Numbered from the stretch's first letter, positions 20,333 through 32,003 are shown. The stretch: DNA of 64,000 nt from Agrypnia vestita (GCA_016648135.1 JADDOH010000132.1:248001-312000); one strand, 5' to 3'. The notes: a model not told the origin generated them from the letters alone. Numbers and translations are program-made.

Positions 20333-22834
20333 GATATCTCAAAAAGTAATAAAGTTATAAAATTGTAAGGTTTTGTTTTGCATGAATAATGGAATCGTGT
20401 GACGTTTTCCCTCCTACCCGGTGCCGGAGACTATGCAGAGATGTGACGTCACAGGCAATTTGGAGGTCTCAAACATTCTGCGCTAAGACACGTCAAATTT
20501 AATATTCTATTTCTCTGTTATTAATTATTGACGAATTTAATTTTTTTTATAATTTATTATTTTTGGTCTATATTTGAGATAAATGCAACATATTGTATCA
20601 TCAGCAGTATGAATCTTCTTCATTGCAGACTCGGTATGTAGATACTATGCGCTAAAACTAACAGTTTCATTATTAAGGAGTTAGTTGAAGAGTTTTATTT
20701 TTGTTATTTCCAATTTGTTGGTTAACCCTTACGAATTGGTTTTATAAAGTGCTTTTTACTCCGACGTGTATCTTTTCTGCGCTGTCATTTAAACCGAACG
20801 TAGCTGATTTCGATTACTATTAAAGGTATTATTTAAATATAATTGATTTAATAAGTAAGTATAAAACTTTATCAGGGTAGTATTATACATATATCTTGGG
20901 TTCAAAACTAGAACTAGATAACTAAAAAAGTGTTGTTTTGAGATAATTGCAGTTAAAATTTTCATGTTTATTAAAAACCTTCTTCTTCTCACAAATCAAT
21001 CCTTAATGAATCTTTTATTAGGTTTATTAATAACATTATTCACAAGCTTATTAATAAAATTTCAATGAACCCCTATAAATTATTAAAATGCCAATAAAAA
21101 AAATAGATATCACCACATATTTAATTTTCATTCATTCTTCTCGTTCTCTCTTTTTGCAAACGATTAATAACATGCAATTTATACAGAATGTATAAATTAT
21201 CTAGTTTTAACATTATAAAGCTTACTATTTGAAGATTTTTTGGTGTAAATATCTCAAAATTGCCAATATTCGAGTTCTATGTATGAGCGTCGAGTTCGAG
21301 TATCTAATTTTAGTAATGAGCCCGCTATATTAGAACTGACACTGTTAAGTAAGGTCTAGTAAGACACTTGGCTAGTTTGAGGCTCATTCTAGAAGGTTTT
21401 TTGGAAAATTAAAACGATATAAAATTTATTTACTTAAATGCAGTGACAAATTCAACCCAGAAAAAACAAATTTTGCGGTAAAAATTCTGTTTGGTCATCA
21501 CATTTGTGTCAGTGTATATTGTCCAGCATCCGAGACGGAAACCGAGTAAAATATGAATAATTCCCGATATACCAACAAAAAAAATAGACCTGGATGATTT
21601 TATTGGAAACGAAGAGAGCTCTGGCTAAATGTGTAGCCAGGGCACGAGAGCTGCCGTAATTTGTGATTGCATTCGCAATGATATCCACGATATCTGATTG
21701 GTTATTCCGAGACGGTAATAAGCCGATGATTGGATCCCGATACGGGAATAAGACAAAATCGATGCATTAGATTACATAGAGGCAAGCGTTACATCTATCG
21801 CTGCATTCGCAATAACAACAACAATAATAAAATATAACAACAACGGCAACAAAGAAAGTTCGAGAAGTGAAAAAACGGCCGGCAGCGCGGGGTAATGGGA
21901 TAATTTCACGCCGCAAATGACCGCCGCTTAGGCCCGGCGATCGGTGCTCGCATTAAAATGGGAATGCAATACCGAGGTACGAATTAAGCGGTGGAGCTTT
22001 GCTGCGGCCGCTGTCCCGAGCAACAGCCGTTTTAAAAAAAGATTATAAAATTATCCTCAAAGCTCCATTTTGACTTGTGGTTAAAATCAGCGGGGAACGG
22101 TGGACGAGACAGCGCACTTTTTGAAATCTTTAACGTTGAAAAGTTCGATTTACTTACTAAACCATTTATCTTTTTAAGAGTGTTTTGTTTGACTTTTTTA
22201 TGATTGTTTACAAATTTACAGGTTCGTAGTATTGTTTTTTTTTAAATAAGTTGGATGTATTGACACTAGACGTGGTATCATGTTGTGTGCCAATAAATTT
22301 ACGTTGGTTCGAGCCGATATGTTTTGATGTTATCTTGTTATATTACTAACACGCTAATAATCATATTATTCAGATTTGATTATATTATAATTTTCTCAAA
22401 CAAACAAACATTAAAATTAACTTTTTTCCAAAATATATATAATATATTATGTTCAGCTCATGATTCATGTAATGGGTGCACAAGTCTAATATAGTAACAA
22501 GAACAACATACGAAAAGGAAGCATGAAAATTTCAAACAAAAAATTTCAATTTCAAAACAAAAACATTTATGTGATATTTAAAATAAAATCGTGGGTATCG
22601 AAATTGAAAGAAGACCGGAAATACAGATTGGCAACGCTCTGGCTCAGACAGTAGATCCATTAAAAATAATGTCATTCTTGTTTTTTAGAATGCATGTTAT
22701 GAATGCATACTTCTTCAGTTTGAGGACGTTTAACAGAGTAACATATCAATTTATATGTATGGTACGCAAATATACATTGTAATGAACTTCAAAAAATTAA
22801 AAACATTAAAAAATATTTTCCACATAAAAATATA
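20333..22834. other. Long unassigned stretch with GC island at 21600-22110
   Basis: 20380-20490 has a GC patch with the palindrome TGTGACGTCACA. 21600-22110 is GC-balanced, with CA-rich trinucleotide runs (AACAACAACAATAATA at about 21815-21830) and a CCGCCGCTTAGGCCCGGCGA patch; it has no repeat partner and no coding signature. The rest is AT-rich. Confidence 0.35.
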
Positions 22835-23165
22835 GAGGTATCGTTACCAGCTGCGAAATCTATGTAGGTCTGTCTATGTCATGGGAAGGACTACAGATGT
22901 CTCTAGAATATTCATCTCGTCTCTAGAATTCAAATATATGAAAGAAACTTATTTAGAACATATATCTTTGATTTTGACAATGTATGGATGTTCTTACGGT
23001 GGAATTATGAACGTTGCATTGTGTAAAGTGATCACTAAAGCCAGCTTTTACAGGTCATAAGCCTTATATAAAGGCTTAATACATAAATATATAAAGGCTT
23101 CAATACACATTTCCCATTTAAATAGCTTCGTCTCGATGAGACCTCTATAATTTATATTAATTAAA
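22835..23165 (+). repeat. Dispersed repeat R2, long copy
   Basis: Runs from ATCGTTACCAGCTGCGAAAT through TATGAAAGAAA, TTTGACAATGTATGG, GTAAAGTGATCACTAAAGCC, CAGGTCATAAGCC and AAATAGCTTCGTCTC to TATAATTTATATTAATTAAA. Aligns block by block with 46840-47135 and in part with 42715-42895, 47365-47500, 16605-16690 (minus) and 57900-58015 (minus). Non-coding; class unknown. Confidence 0.65.
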
Positions 23166-24039
23166 AAAATATGTTAAGAAAAATATAAGATTGGATGGTA
23201 ATAAAAATGAGAGCAGCTCCACATGTTAATGATACATTGACGAGATGGGCAGACGTTACAGAAAACGCCCAAAATTGAGAAGCTGCCCGCAGCACTATTA
23301 ACAAATCCATGGCCGATGAGAACGGATCAACAACTCTGATCAACGTTTAAATTATTGATGCAATCCCAAAATTACCCAAAGAGGAAATAAAACCAAATGT
23401 CTGATTATTATTTTGTCCAGTCCGAGCGAGACGGACAATAAACGATCACTGAACCGGCGAGAGCGAGACGGCCGGACGCAGTTCGTACCGTGTCGCACTG
23501 CGTGAGGGAAAGAGACGCGTGTACGAGAAAATATCCGAAAGGGGAGGGAGAGAAAATTATATCACTTTTGGATCGCGGGGAAATTCAATCAACGGTGTTA
23601 TTATTATTATTACTATAAAAGTGACTCGATAACGCTTCTCAATATTCCCAATGCTCATTTTAATAAATTGGTTACATTATGTTACATTGTTTTTTGTGCA
23701 TTCAAACCATCAAGATAGTGTGAATATACAAAAATAAGAAAATATGTAAAAAAATCTGGTCACTGTAGCAAAGATATAGAAGTATCACCCTTAAGAATAT
23801 ATGTTGGAGATAGGTCGCGTAGCGGCGAAAAGCGATGTATCGCCTATCCAAAAGCTTACCCCATCCCTAGTCACCATTTAATAATTCCAAGCCTCTAATA
23901 TTGTCACGAAGTCAGGTAAGGTCACGATGCACCTGTGTGAATTGATCGAACCTGTTTTGTGACGTATTTGCTACAACACACCATTGAATGTACTCAATAT
24001 TCTTCGGTATTGGCGAGGAATCATGGATTTTTAAAGCAA
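23166..24039. other. Unassigned; GC-rich patch 23420-23570
   Basis: GAGAGCGAGACGGCCGGACG region, which could be a decayed LTR U5 or a promoter-like patch. No partner in the window. The remainder is AT-rich. Confidence 0.3.
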
Positions 24040-24320
24040 AAAAGTGACGGCGGATCCGATATCTTTGAGATGCGGTGTTGGAGACAGATGTTGCGTGTAC
24101 AATGAGACCCACAAATGTCTACTTACTACCAGAACCACTCGTCTGAGTAAGCTCAACCACTTGTTTCAGACAAATCCTCCAATTTTTGGACATCTCGATA
24201 GAAGAGAAGATGGCCTGGAGAAACTTGTTGTGGCGGGCTACGAGGGATGTCGAAGAAGATTCCGCACTAGTTGGACCGACCAAGAAACCATTGAAAAAGG
24301 GTAAGCACTTCTCTGGTGAT
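24040..24320 (+). pseudogene. RTE-like LINE C-terminal fragment (LINE-E)
   Basis: One frame reads GGSDIFEMRCWRQMLRVQ then stops at 24102-24104. A shifted frame reads FGHLDRREDGLEKLVV and RRRFRTSWTDQ. Together these are the terminal E-M-W-x-W-R-R-M-L ... GH-x-x-R-x ... R-x-R-x-S-x-x-W-x-D block of RTE-type LINEs. Stops and frameshifts make it dead. It abuts a different LINE end (LINE-C) 100 bp downstream. Confidence 0.65.
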
Positions 24321-24417
24321 AGTGTGAGATTTGCAGGATGCCGGTAAAGATGGAAGACCGGATGGACTTGGATGATGATGAGGCCCATGGTCTGCTGTAG
24401 CGTTAAAAATAGAAGAG

Positions 24418-24800
24418 GTGGGAGAAAAGAATGTGGATCTACAGAAGAATACTCAAAATAAGCTGGATGGACAGAGTTACGAATGAAAATGTTATGGTTC
24501 GGATGAATCAAGAAAAATAAGTAATTAGAACAATGAAAATCCGAAAGCTTCAATATCTCGGACCAGATCCGAATCCAGATAAGTACGAGATCTTGCACCT
24601 TATAATGCAGGGAAAGAATGCCGGAAGTCGGGGCACTGGAAGAAGAAGAATCTGGCTGAAAAAACTGAGAAAGTGGTTTGGTCAGTCTATTGTAGAGCTA
24701 TTCCGGGTCGTACTAAATAAAGTGATGATAGTCAACATGAAAGCCAATGTCAATTAAACGGATTAGGCAAGAATAAGAAGAAGAAGAATCTATTTATTGA
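24418..24800 (+). pseudogene. LINE-C copy 2: LINE C-terminal end with GAA-type tail
   Basis: Reads MWIYRRILKISWMDRVTN, then after a stop MKIRKLQYLG, KYEILHLIMQGKNAG, RRRIWLKKLRKWFGQ and FRVVLNKVMIVNMKANV, closing at TAA 24755-24757. This is the end of an insect RTE-like (endonuclease-RT) ORF, with WIYRR-L-ISW-DRVTN as its hallmark. The 3' end is an AAGAAGAAGAA microsatellite, shared with 15262-15468 and 27190-27435. Inactive (stop at 24518-24520, no RT domain). Confidence 0.8.
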
Positions 24801-25258
24801 AGAAGAAGTTATTTTTAACAAAATTTTACAATATGATTGGATTTTTAATAGAGAGTAGATAGATTGATATTGTCTGTTTATCGCCTCTCAAGATTGTATT
24901 ACATTTTGCGTCATCGTTTCTGAGATTATTCATGACTTCTAAGAATAGCCAACACAGAAAGCCTGCCATCGGATAATGCAGCTATTGGCGGCTGGAAGCG
25001 CGGCACTGCCCGGGGGCATCCGAACAGTCTCTCAACCCAGCGACAAATGTAATCATATTCAAATAAATACAATGTGCATGTAATATAATGTTATACATAC
25101 TTGCGTCATATCTCATAATCTGGACCAGTACTAATCGGATTATTCGTCATCTGATGAAGCGTCAATATATCAATACGAATTTAAAATATTCGAAATCAAA
25201 CGAAATAGTTGTACCTACCTAGATATTAGAAGATCTGTGTAGAATAATAACACATGCA
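24801..25258. other. No feature recognised
   Basis: A small GC-rich patch at 24975-25040. Otherwise AT-rich. Confidence 0.4.
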
Positions 25259-25345
25259 GAGTGCTTATGTGGTCTAGGGATAACATATTCTAATGACATA
25301 TTGGTTAGAGGCTCAAGTCCCGTACCAGAGGGCCAAGGCGCTTAA
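25259..25345 (+). repeat. tRNA-like SINE head (divergent)
   Basis: A-box-like TGCTTATGTGGTCTAGGG and B-box-like AGGCTCAAGTCCCG about 45 bp apart. Related in layout to SINE1 but too diverged to assign, and the body is not recognisable. Confidence 0.4.
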
Positions 25346-25424
25346 CTTTAACTTGGTTAAAGAAATATTAATATTTATTTCGTGTACATACTAACATTAT
25401 ATATTTTCTAGCACTATTTCGTAA

Positions 25425-25690
25425 TTGGCATAAATCTTCACTAAATTGTTCCATAAACAAGGAAGTATTGTGGTACTTAATCGCTGGCTGATGAAATTTG
25501 CATTATTTTGCCCGTTTATCTGTGGTTTCGCCAAATGTCAAAATAAAACTATCGCGCCGCGTGCTCCGTGCCACAAATTTATAAGAAATATTATTTTATA
25601 AATGGTCCGATATATCCTCGCCCGTTCTGTCAATTTCCAGTTGTTTCCAAATTATTATTGTACATGTTCTAAAATAATTCTAACCGCTAG
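25425..25690 (+). repeat. Dispersed repeat R3, copy 1
   Basis: Shares GCTGGCTGAT, GTTTATCTGTGGTTTCGCCA, AA(A/C)GTCAAAATAAAACT, GCGCCGCG and ATTTATAAGAAAT with 44955-45210, and the CGCGCCGCG plus TATA-like part with the LTR-like block at 54570-55320. Probably the promoter part of an LTR. No ORF nearby. Confidence 0.6.
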
Positions 25691-26576
25691 GAAATCATGG
25701 ATTATGTGAAGTTCTTATTGAATTTAGAATTTGTTGTTTAAAACAAATATGTATGTGATTATTTGAAACAAATGCAAAGAATGAAGACATCATTAGGGAT
25801 ATTTTAACGTGCATATTTTTAATAAGAGGAGTACGTGCAATTTATAAATAGAATCTGTTTTGTATTTAAGAAAATTTCTTTTATATTTAAATAGAAATGG
25901 CCCAGTTAAATTGAAATGAATTTGAGGTAGTGGAAATAATAATACGATACGTTTCATGTGATAATTTCACGGGTACTCGAAAAAATACAAGATATTTAAT
26001 TATTGTCAGTTAAAACAATAAAAAATGTAAATAATATAATTTTTTATGTTTATAATTCGAAACACGATTTTTTTGGAATTATCAAGAAAATTGTGAATGT
26101 TTTATAGAAATACGGTGAATAAAAATGATTTTGAAATATGGGAGATGTTTGAGAGCAGCTCCGCGCGCGTACTTAACCATTATTGATAATTATTATAATG
26201 GTATCGGTTTGATTCCCGCGCCGGGCATATTGTGGAGAGCTCACCGCAGCTGGGGCGGTAGGTACTCGAATTCCGTGTAATAATATCCTGTGTGCGTTAT
26301 GTTTTATTTATGAACGCAGGTTTTAAAGAAACACAATTAATGTGTATCTGGAGAAGTTATCCAGATTTAAAAAAAATAAGTTTCACTGAAATTTCTTTGT
26401 TTTATTTTATTTTGCGAAGCTCAAAAAATCAAATGGTATACGTAAATTAAAAATGCAAATGAAATCTTTGAAAATTTTCAATCAATGAACATTTGAAATG
26501 ATGTAAGTCATCTGAAAATATATCTGACCGATAAGCATATACAATACCGTGTATGTATAATATATTTATCGGTGGA
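25691..26576. other. AT-rich; possible decayed SINE at 26140-26280
   Basis: GGTTTGATTCCCGCGCCGGG at 26207-26226 resembles a Pol III B box in a GC patch, but no clear A box was found. The remainder has no recognised feature. Confidence 0.3.
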
Positions 26577-26827
26577 TCCCAATTATAATAATTTCGTCCG
26601 TCCATCCGTCTGTTCCCGTAACTTCGTGTAACGTCCGTAACTTCTGTATAGAAAATTTTTCCCTTTTTAAAAAACGTATTTAATAATTTTTACGTATTTT
26701 TTAAAAAAAATTAACGCAAATTTTTTTTCGTAGTTTTTTAAAACTTTTTTCGTAATTTTTAAATACATTTTTTACGTAATTTTTTTTCATTGTAAAAGTA
26801 TATTCATTTTTTACGGGTTACAGCTAG
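26577..26827 (+). mobile_element. Short non-autonomous Helitron (family H1)
   Basis: Starts TCCCAATTATAATAATTTCG after A26576 and ends GGGTTACAGCTAG before T26828, giving 251 bp with the A|T target rule. The 5' third has GTCCGTCCATCCGTCTG and GTAACTTCGTGTAACGTCCG, shared with 43333-43608 (minus) and fragments at 32004 and 32760. A weak GTAAAA...TTTTTAC hairpin precedes the 3' end. No ORF. Confidence 0.72.
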
Positions 26828-27189
26828 TCTAATATATAATGAAAAGTTATGTTTTGCGTGGTATATACCTACCAGGATAAGCCATTAACAATTTAAAAAT
26901 GATAAATAGGTCAGAAAAATTCTTCGTAATTTTAAAAGAAAAAAATATATAAGAAATACCTTAAAATGGGATTATTACAAATTTGCTTTCAAATATTTTA
27001 CTCGTGAAAAGTCTAGTGGCCGTCGAAAAGGTATAACGCCTATAGACGCAAGACTATGCAATCTGCGTTACACTCAAAACATAATGACAATCATGTCTGT
27101 TCTCAAATACTGACAACCATTTGCGGTACCTAAACAATCATATTTTAATTGTCGTTGTATAAAGTTGGGCGTCTCTTCAACTGTAGCGT
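26828..27189. other. No feature recognised
   Basis: AT-rich spacer. Confidence 0.4.
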
Positions 27190-27435
27190 AATAAGAATTA
27201 AGAAATGTAGCGTAATAAAAATGAGACATCCAGAGAAATACGAGATCTCATCTCATAATGCAGGGAAAGATTGCCGGAAGTCGGGGCCCTGGAAGAAGGA
27301 CTTGGCTGAAAAACCAGTCTACTGTGGAGCTGTTCCGGGCAGCAGTAAACAAAGTCCGCATAGCCAAAATGATAGCCAACGTCTGGTAAACAGACAGGGC
27401 GCGAGAAGAAGAAGAAGAAGAAGAAGAATAATAAA
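27190..27435 (+). pseudogene. LINE-C copy 3: LINE C-terminal end with GAA-type tail
   Basis: Same family as 24418-24800: HPEKYEI then, after frameshifts, the nucleotide blocks ATGCAGGGAAAGATTGCCGG and CTGTGGAGCTGTTCCGGGCA, and a long AGAAGAAGAAGAAGAAGAAG tail at 27401-27429. The tail is the longest of the three copies, so this may be the youngest or an expanded microsatellite. Confidence 0.78.
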
Positions 27436-27894
27436 GTGTTGGAACCAACATTGCAGCGATAGCGACAGAAATTTTACATTACTTACAGATTTCTTTGTCT
27501 CGAAATCAAATTCATAATATCCAAAATGTATTACCTACTATGTAGTGTACGTCTACAGAAAATATTTCAGGTTTGATATTATTACGTAAGACTAGCAGTC
27601 GCTGGCTCTTAGTCTATATCCGGCATTTTATAGTTTTCGAAAGTGATCAGTGTGACAAGAAAGGGCGAATAAAGCGTTTTTTTCCTCCGTTGATCTTTTT
27701 ATTGCATTTGATACATATGTCTTCCTATTCTATTACGTACAGAACATAGTATTCTAGGTTAATTAAGTGAATTCATATAATTAGCTCAATATTATTATTA
27801 TATCATATGTTCTATTTCTTAGTATACAATAAGCTGTTTGAATTCTTGATAAAAAAATAATTAAAAAAGTATTCTACAGATGCAAGATTATTGT
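27436..27894. other. No feature recognised
   Basis: Contains GTGTGACAAGAAAGGGCGAA at 27651-27670 in a possibly LTR-like context, but no partner was seen. Confidence 0.3.
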
Positions 27895-28017
27895 GAAATC
27901 AGTGAGAATTAAAGAACAATGCTCCAGTTAAATTTGAGTCTAGTGACTATTTAATAATAAAAACATAAATTTATTTTAAATTATTTCATTTGTCTCTCAC
28001 TGCCGCGACCCCGTGAC
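27895..28017 (+). repeat. LTR-like repeat R4, copy 1 (3' part)
   Basis: Shares with 58455-58562: GAATTAAAGAAC, GTC(T/C)AGTGACT, TTTCATTTG(T/C)CTC, then CGACC or CGATCC and a TGACA or GAGACA end. The closing CA and the C-rich lead-in suit the U5 end of an LTR. No primer-binding site or ORF is visible downstream. Confidence 0.45.
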
Positions 28018-28165
28018 AGTATATTTATTCAAAATATTTGCGAAATAAAATACTGGCTTAAATTAATAATTTTCTTTACGGATAGTGATCAAGTATTGTT
28101 CACAAAACATGGTAGTGTACTTGTCTATACCAATAAAACTCAATGTCTGTCTGTCTGTTCTCTAT

Positions 28166-28428
28166 GCTTTGTATCTTATATATCTATACTACCATATAAC
28201 TGAATTGATTATACTAATAAAGATTTTATTTCTGCGAGAGTGGGACAGTGATTGGGCTTTGCTTACATCTCACTGCTGGGCCGCCCTATGCACGGTCCAG
28301 CACGGAGATAGCTATTAGAGTAAAAAACTGTCAACCAGGCGACGCATGAGAAGGACCGATACGTCAGCGTAAGCTCATAAAACGGTCCTGGGAAAGTGGT
28401 GGGTACCCAATCACTGTCTGTTCTCTAT
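28166..28428. mobile_element. Insertion inside the Helitron with 15-bp direct repeats
   Basis: CTGTCTGTTCTCTAT occurs at 28151-28165 and again at 28414-28428, bracketing about 248 bp. That fits a target-site duplication from an LINE-mediated insertion. The inserted DNA has CTCACTGCTGGGCCGCC and a CGGTCC...GGACCG pair. Class not determined; a tandem duplication of the 15-mer is the alternative. Confidence 0.4.
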
Positions 28429-28666
28429 ACAAATCTACACCGTTTGTCCGATCTGACCAAAATTTTTCAAACATATTCTTTAGGACCCGGCGGCTAACAC
28501 ACGGGACATTTTTCCCATCCCTCTTTACCCCTTTCCCTTCCGTGCAAATCTCTATCGTTCAACCGATCTGACTGAAATTTTGCATACTAATTCTTTAGAA
28601 CCCGGCGGTAATATTTCTACCTTCATTTTTATCTCATCCCCCCCACCTGATATATTTTCTGTAAAA

Positions 28667-28755
28667 ATGTGATTTACTCAAGACTGAGTGTTTTGTGATG
28701 TGTTCCGTTTCTGTAATTGGGCCTCTTGGCCTGTTGAAGCGTGAAAAAAAATTTT
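28667..28755 (+). repeat. SINE2 3' fragment
   Basis: GTGATTTACTCAAG and TAATTGGGCCTCTTGGCCTG match the body of SINE2 at 31603-31763 in opposite orientation. The tRNA-like head is missing, as in a 5'-truncated SINE insertion, and an A-rich tail follows. Confidence 0.65.
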
Positions 28756-28934
28756 TAAAAAATCTGATCCGATCTGACCCAAATTTTGCATACTTATTCA
28801 TTAGGACCCGGGTGGATAACATAGGCGACATTTTCCCCCTAGATATCCCATCCATCCCATTAAATTGAAACATCATTTTTATTAGAGACAGCAAAACAAT
28901 GGAAACTTTTTGTCCCTCCATGAACTTATTTTTT

Positions 28935-29335
28935 AAGTTATTATATGATAAATATATATTTTTTTTTATGTTAATACTTATACTTGTTTTCTCTTTCCTT
29001 TTATAAATCCTATTTATTTACTAATGCTTACTTTTTTCAATGTTAATAATTATTGCTGTAATACTCACTCTTTCGCTTCGTACCATGTCTTTATTACTTT
29101 GTATGCCCTATTTATTTAAATAATTCTTGCTATATACCTTATTTTTTGTTATATCTCTTGTTTTATGTACCTGCATGCAATAATTTATATTTATATATTT
29201 AAATCATTTTATATTTCTATATATCCCATGTATGATAATTTAATTTATGTATTCTTATATAGAATGTGTGGGACTGCACAACCTCCCCACGTACTGGAAT
29301 AACTTTTTATTTATTTATTTATTATTTTTAACTAA
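28935..29335 (+). mobile_element. LINE 3' UTR and tail nested in the Helitron
   Basis: AT-rich UTR ending GTGTGGGACTGCACAACCTC, GTACTGGAATAAC and a TTTATTTATTTATTTATT tail at 29307-29327. This is a common insect LINE 3' end. No coding part retained. Confidence 0.5.
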
Positions 29336-29372
29336 TTCCTTAACCCGAGCAACGCCGGGTAGGAATAGCTAG

Positions 29373-31219
29373 TAATATATAAAACAACAAATAATAATTA
29401 GAAGCATAGCAGCAAACACGGCTTCCGAACCGGCCATTATAGTTAAGACGGGACATGTAAACATTACGCATTACACAATACAAAAACACGCTTAATGGCG
29501 GGATGTTTTTATATGAAACAAAAGATTGAATAGAAGAGCAGATGAATTAGTCCCGATTGATTGACGCGAAGAGCTATAAAATGACGGAAGGCACGAAACC
29601 GTGTGGTTTCTGAACATCCAAGGGCTATTTAATCCAAAATGGAAAGCTGGCGTCGAATACAATTAAAATACCGACCAATTTTATGATGGTCCGCTACTTG
29701 CTGGGAAGAAACGAACATTGTATAAAAGACTTCGTAGGAATACAACGTCACATCATTCAACATTATGGACTCAAGCGTAAGTATAACAAAATAAGGAATT
29801 CTCTTTATGTATTTCGTGTATTGTATGTAAAATTGAGTATTCAAAATTTTTCCTTTGAAAGGCATCATGTCATTTATAGTATTATATTTTTTATGTAATC
29901 GCGTATTTGTTTAATCAGAATGAGTAAATTGTGAGAGCAACATGTTGAATTTTTGATCATGGTACTTCATAAGTGTATTGTGTACCTACAGATACTGGCA
30001 TTAAGGCCATCTATGCGAGAAAGAGACAAATTTGTATGACCACTTCACGTTAAACAGTAAGGCAACAATGAACTAACAAATAAGTCAACTGACCCATAGT
30101 ATTCGCCATGTACAACGCACGTAGTGTGTTGTTTAAAATAAAAGTAAATTTAACAAATTGATAATAATAATTATTAAACCATTTTTAAATCATTCCAAAA
30201 TTTCTTTTATTATATTAATTTTATAAAATATACTGTTTACCTTAAATCAAAATTTCTTTTCTTCAGTATATACAACTTATTTCAGCTTACGAAGGACATT
30301 GACGGAGTCATCATTATTATTATTAAGATGTAATTAATTTAATTTGATTCTCTTTCCATAAAATAATTAAACAAATCTTCTTTGTATTATAAAATTTTAA
30401 TAATAAAAATATAAAATATAATATAAAAATGATGTACTCGCTACAGATTTGTCAGTAGAGTGCCATATACAGTGCCAACAGTAAAAATAAATTACCTGTA
30501 CTTAAAAACTTTACCTGTCTAAACACAATTTATTTTATAGAAATAAGCATAGTAAGAAGTAAGCTATATTTGTTAGATAGGTATGTAGAGATAAAGATTT
30601 TTTTTATTAATTCAATAATCATTAATAAAAACAGAATGCTAGCGTATTTGTTTCCCAAAATACATAGGTCTTTAAACATAGAGAATTGGAAATTGAAATA
30701 AAGATGTTCATCCGAGATTTTGCAGCTGTAGATTTTTCTAATCAATCGGTATAATTTTTCATCGTCATAATCATATTCTGTGTTGTATTCAGGCCGGCCA
30801 CCTTAACGAAAATACAAAGGGGCACGGCTATAAAAAGAGAGTGCAAGCATTTGATCTCTCTCTTCTACAAAATAGCGTGCAGTTAGCACTAGGTTTAGGC
30901 TAGGGTCGGTCGACACAAAGTATCTGAGAATAAACTTGAGGAAACCGCAACCACCGTCATTTATATGGTATCCGTATACCGAGATTTGGAATACACACTA
31001 CATATTCTATGCTTCAGCATCAGTAACATAAGATAGAATTGTATTCATACAACGCTATCTGAGTACAAAAGTATTGATTACCCAAAATAATCACCACAAA
31101 AAAATTTATTACCGTTTATTGCCGTTCTGTTGTAGACAATTGTATTTACATAAAAAAAACCTTCGCTTCAACAAGACAATCTTACTTACAATATTTTGGG
31201 TATACAACAATACAATATG
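29373..31219. other. Long unassigned stretch
   Basis: 29400-29680 is a mildly GC-richer single-copy patch. 30780-30970 (GGCCGGCCACC..., CTCTCTCTTC, then AATAAACTTGAGGAAACCGC) resembles an LTR end but has no partner. The remainder is AT-rich with no coding signal. Confidence 0.35.
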
Positions 31220-31399
31220 AGTAGCTTGGTGGTTAGGACACTGGCCTCGTGATCCAAAGGTCGGGGGTTCGAACCTCACTTCAGACTAGTAAGTTAGTCC
31301 TATTTTCATAGCACAAGCGTTTAGCTTAGTTTGAAAATAGTAAGAATATTGATGTGACACGTGTTCCGTGTTCACATCTCTATTTAAAAAAAAAAAAAA
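31220..31399 (+). repeat. SINE1 full-length copy
   Basis: A box TAGCTTGGTGG (31222-31232), B box GGTTCGAACCT (31266-31276), the body AGTTAGTCCTATTTTCAT and CACGTGTTCCGTGTTCAC, and a 13-base A tail. Length and order match 20151-20332. Confidence 0.88.
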
Positions 31400-31602
31400 T
31401 TGATAAAAAAATCGGCGGAATTTTTGTTTTTTTTTCAAAAATCTTTATTTATTCATCAATATGAATTTTATCTCCTTCATATAAAATATACTTGTCAGAT
31501 ATAATATACTATACCAGTGCTCCTTCTAATCTTTGATGCTTTTATGAAAATCAATTTTCGGTATATGGCGATTAGCGCCATCAGCGATCATGTCTTTGTT
31601 TT

Positions 31603-31763
31603 TTTTTTAAATTTACGCTTCAACAGGCCAAGAGGCCCAATTACCGAAGCGAGACACCCAGGCTTGAGTAAATCACAGTTTTAAATGTGATCTCACCGGG
31701 AATCAAACCCGGAACCCTCGGTGTGAGAAGCCAGTGTCATGACCACTAGACTACGAGGACCGC
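31603..31763 (-). repeat. SINE2 full-length copy
   Basis: Minus strand: a tRNA-like head with GTCTAGTGGTCATGACACTG, a B box GGGTTTGATTCCCGG, then GTGATTTACTCAAGCCTGGG, AATTGGGCCTCTTGGCCTGT and an A-rich tail. The head keeps a tRNA-like T-arm (CCGGGTTTGATTCCCGG). It is distinct from SINE1 in its body, so two SINE families coexist. Confidence 0.85.
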
Positions 31764-32003
31764 TTTTTTGTCTCCTCAATGTTGGCAAAACATCGCTCTG
31801 TGGATTTTTTCATTCTCGGGAATAGAGAAAGTCGCATGCGGCCGAGTCTGGTAAATACGCAGTTTGAAATATGATAAAGGTGTTGATTTTGGCCGTAGAT
31901 TTTTGATAGAAATGTTGAAATTACCGAGTACAACAAAAAAACGTGTAAATTTTGCAACAGTCAACCATAAAGCATGCATCCAAAATGGCTACAGGTTACA
32001 TAG
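31764..32003. other. No feature recognised
   Basis: Short frames on both strands (31751-32085) have no domain. Confidence 0.4.

Larger units (their letters stand above)
28124..29372 (+). mobile_element. Composite Helitron with nested insertions
   Basis: The 3' end is textbook: ACCCG...CGGGT hairpin (29343-29360) then TAGGAATAG and CTAG at 29369-29372 before T29373. The 5' end is either TCTATACCAATAAAACT at 28124 or TCTATACTACCATATAAC at 28183 (the latter follows A28182). TCTATACTA is the usual start of lepidopteran Helitrons. The interior has repeated phrases (CCGATCTGAC, TTCTTTAGGACCCGGCGG) at 28455, 28560 and 28770. It carries a 263-bp insertion, a SINE2 fragment and a LINE tail. No RepHel coding. 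Confidence 0.65.

Noticed and set aside
24119..24598. 159-codon minus-strand frame
   Set aside because: It is the antisense of two LINE C-terminal ends that read clearly on the plus strand.
25150..25190. CTGATGAAGC near 25151 as another hammerhead
   Set aside because: No GAAAC box or complementary stem follows within a plausible distance.
31660..31763. tRNA gene on the minus strand
   Set aside because: The head is tRNA-like but has no paired acceptor stem and continues into a SINE2 body also found at 28667.
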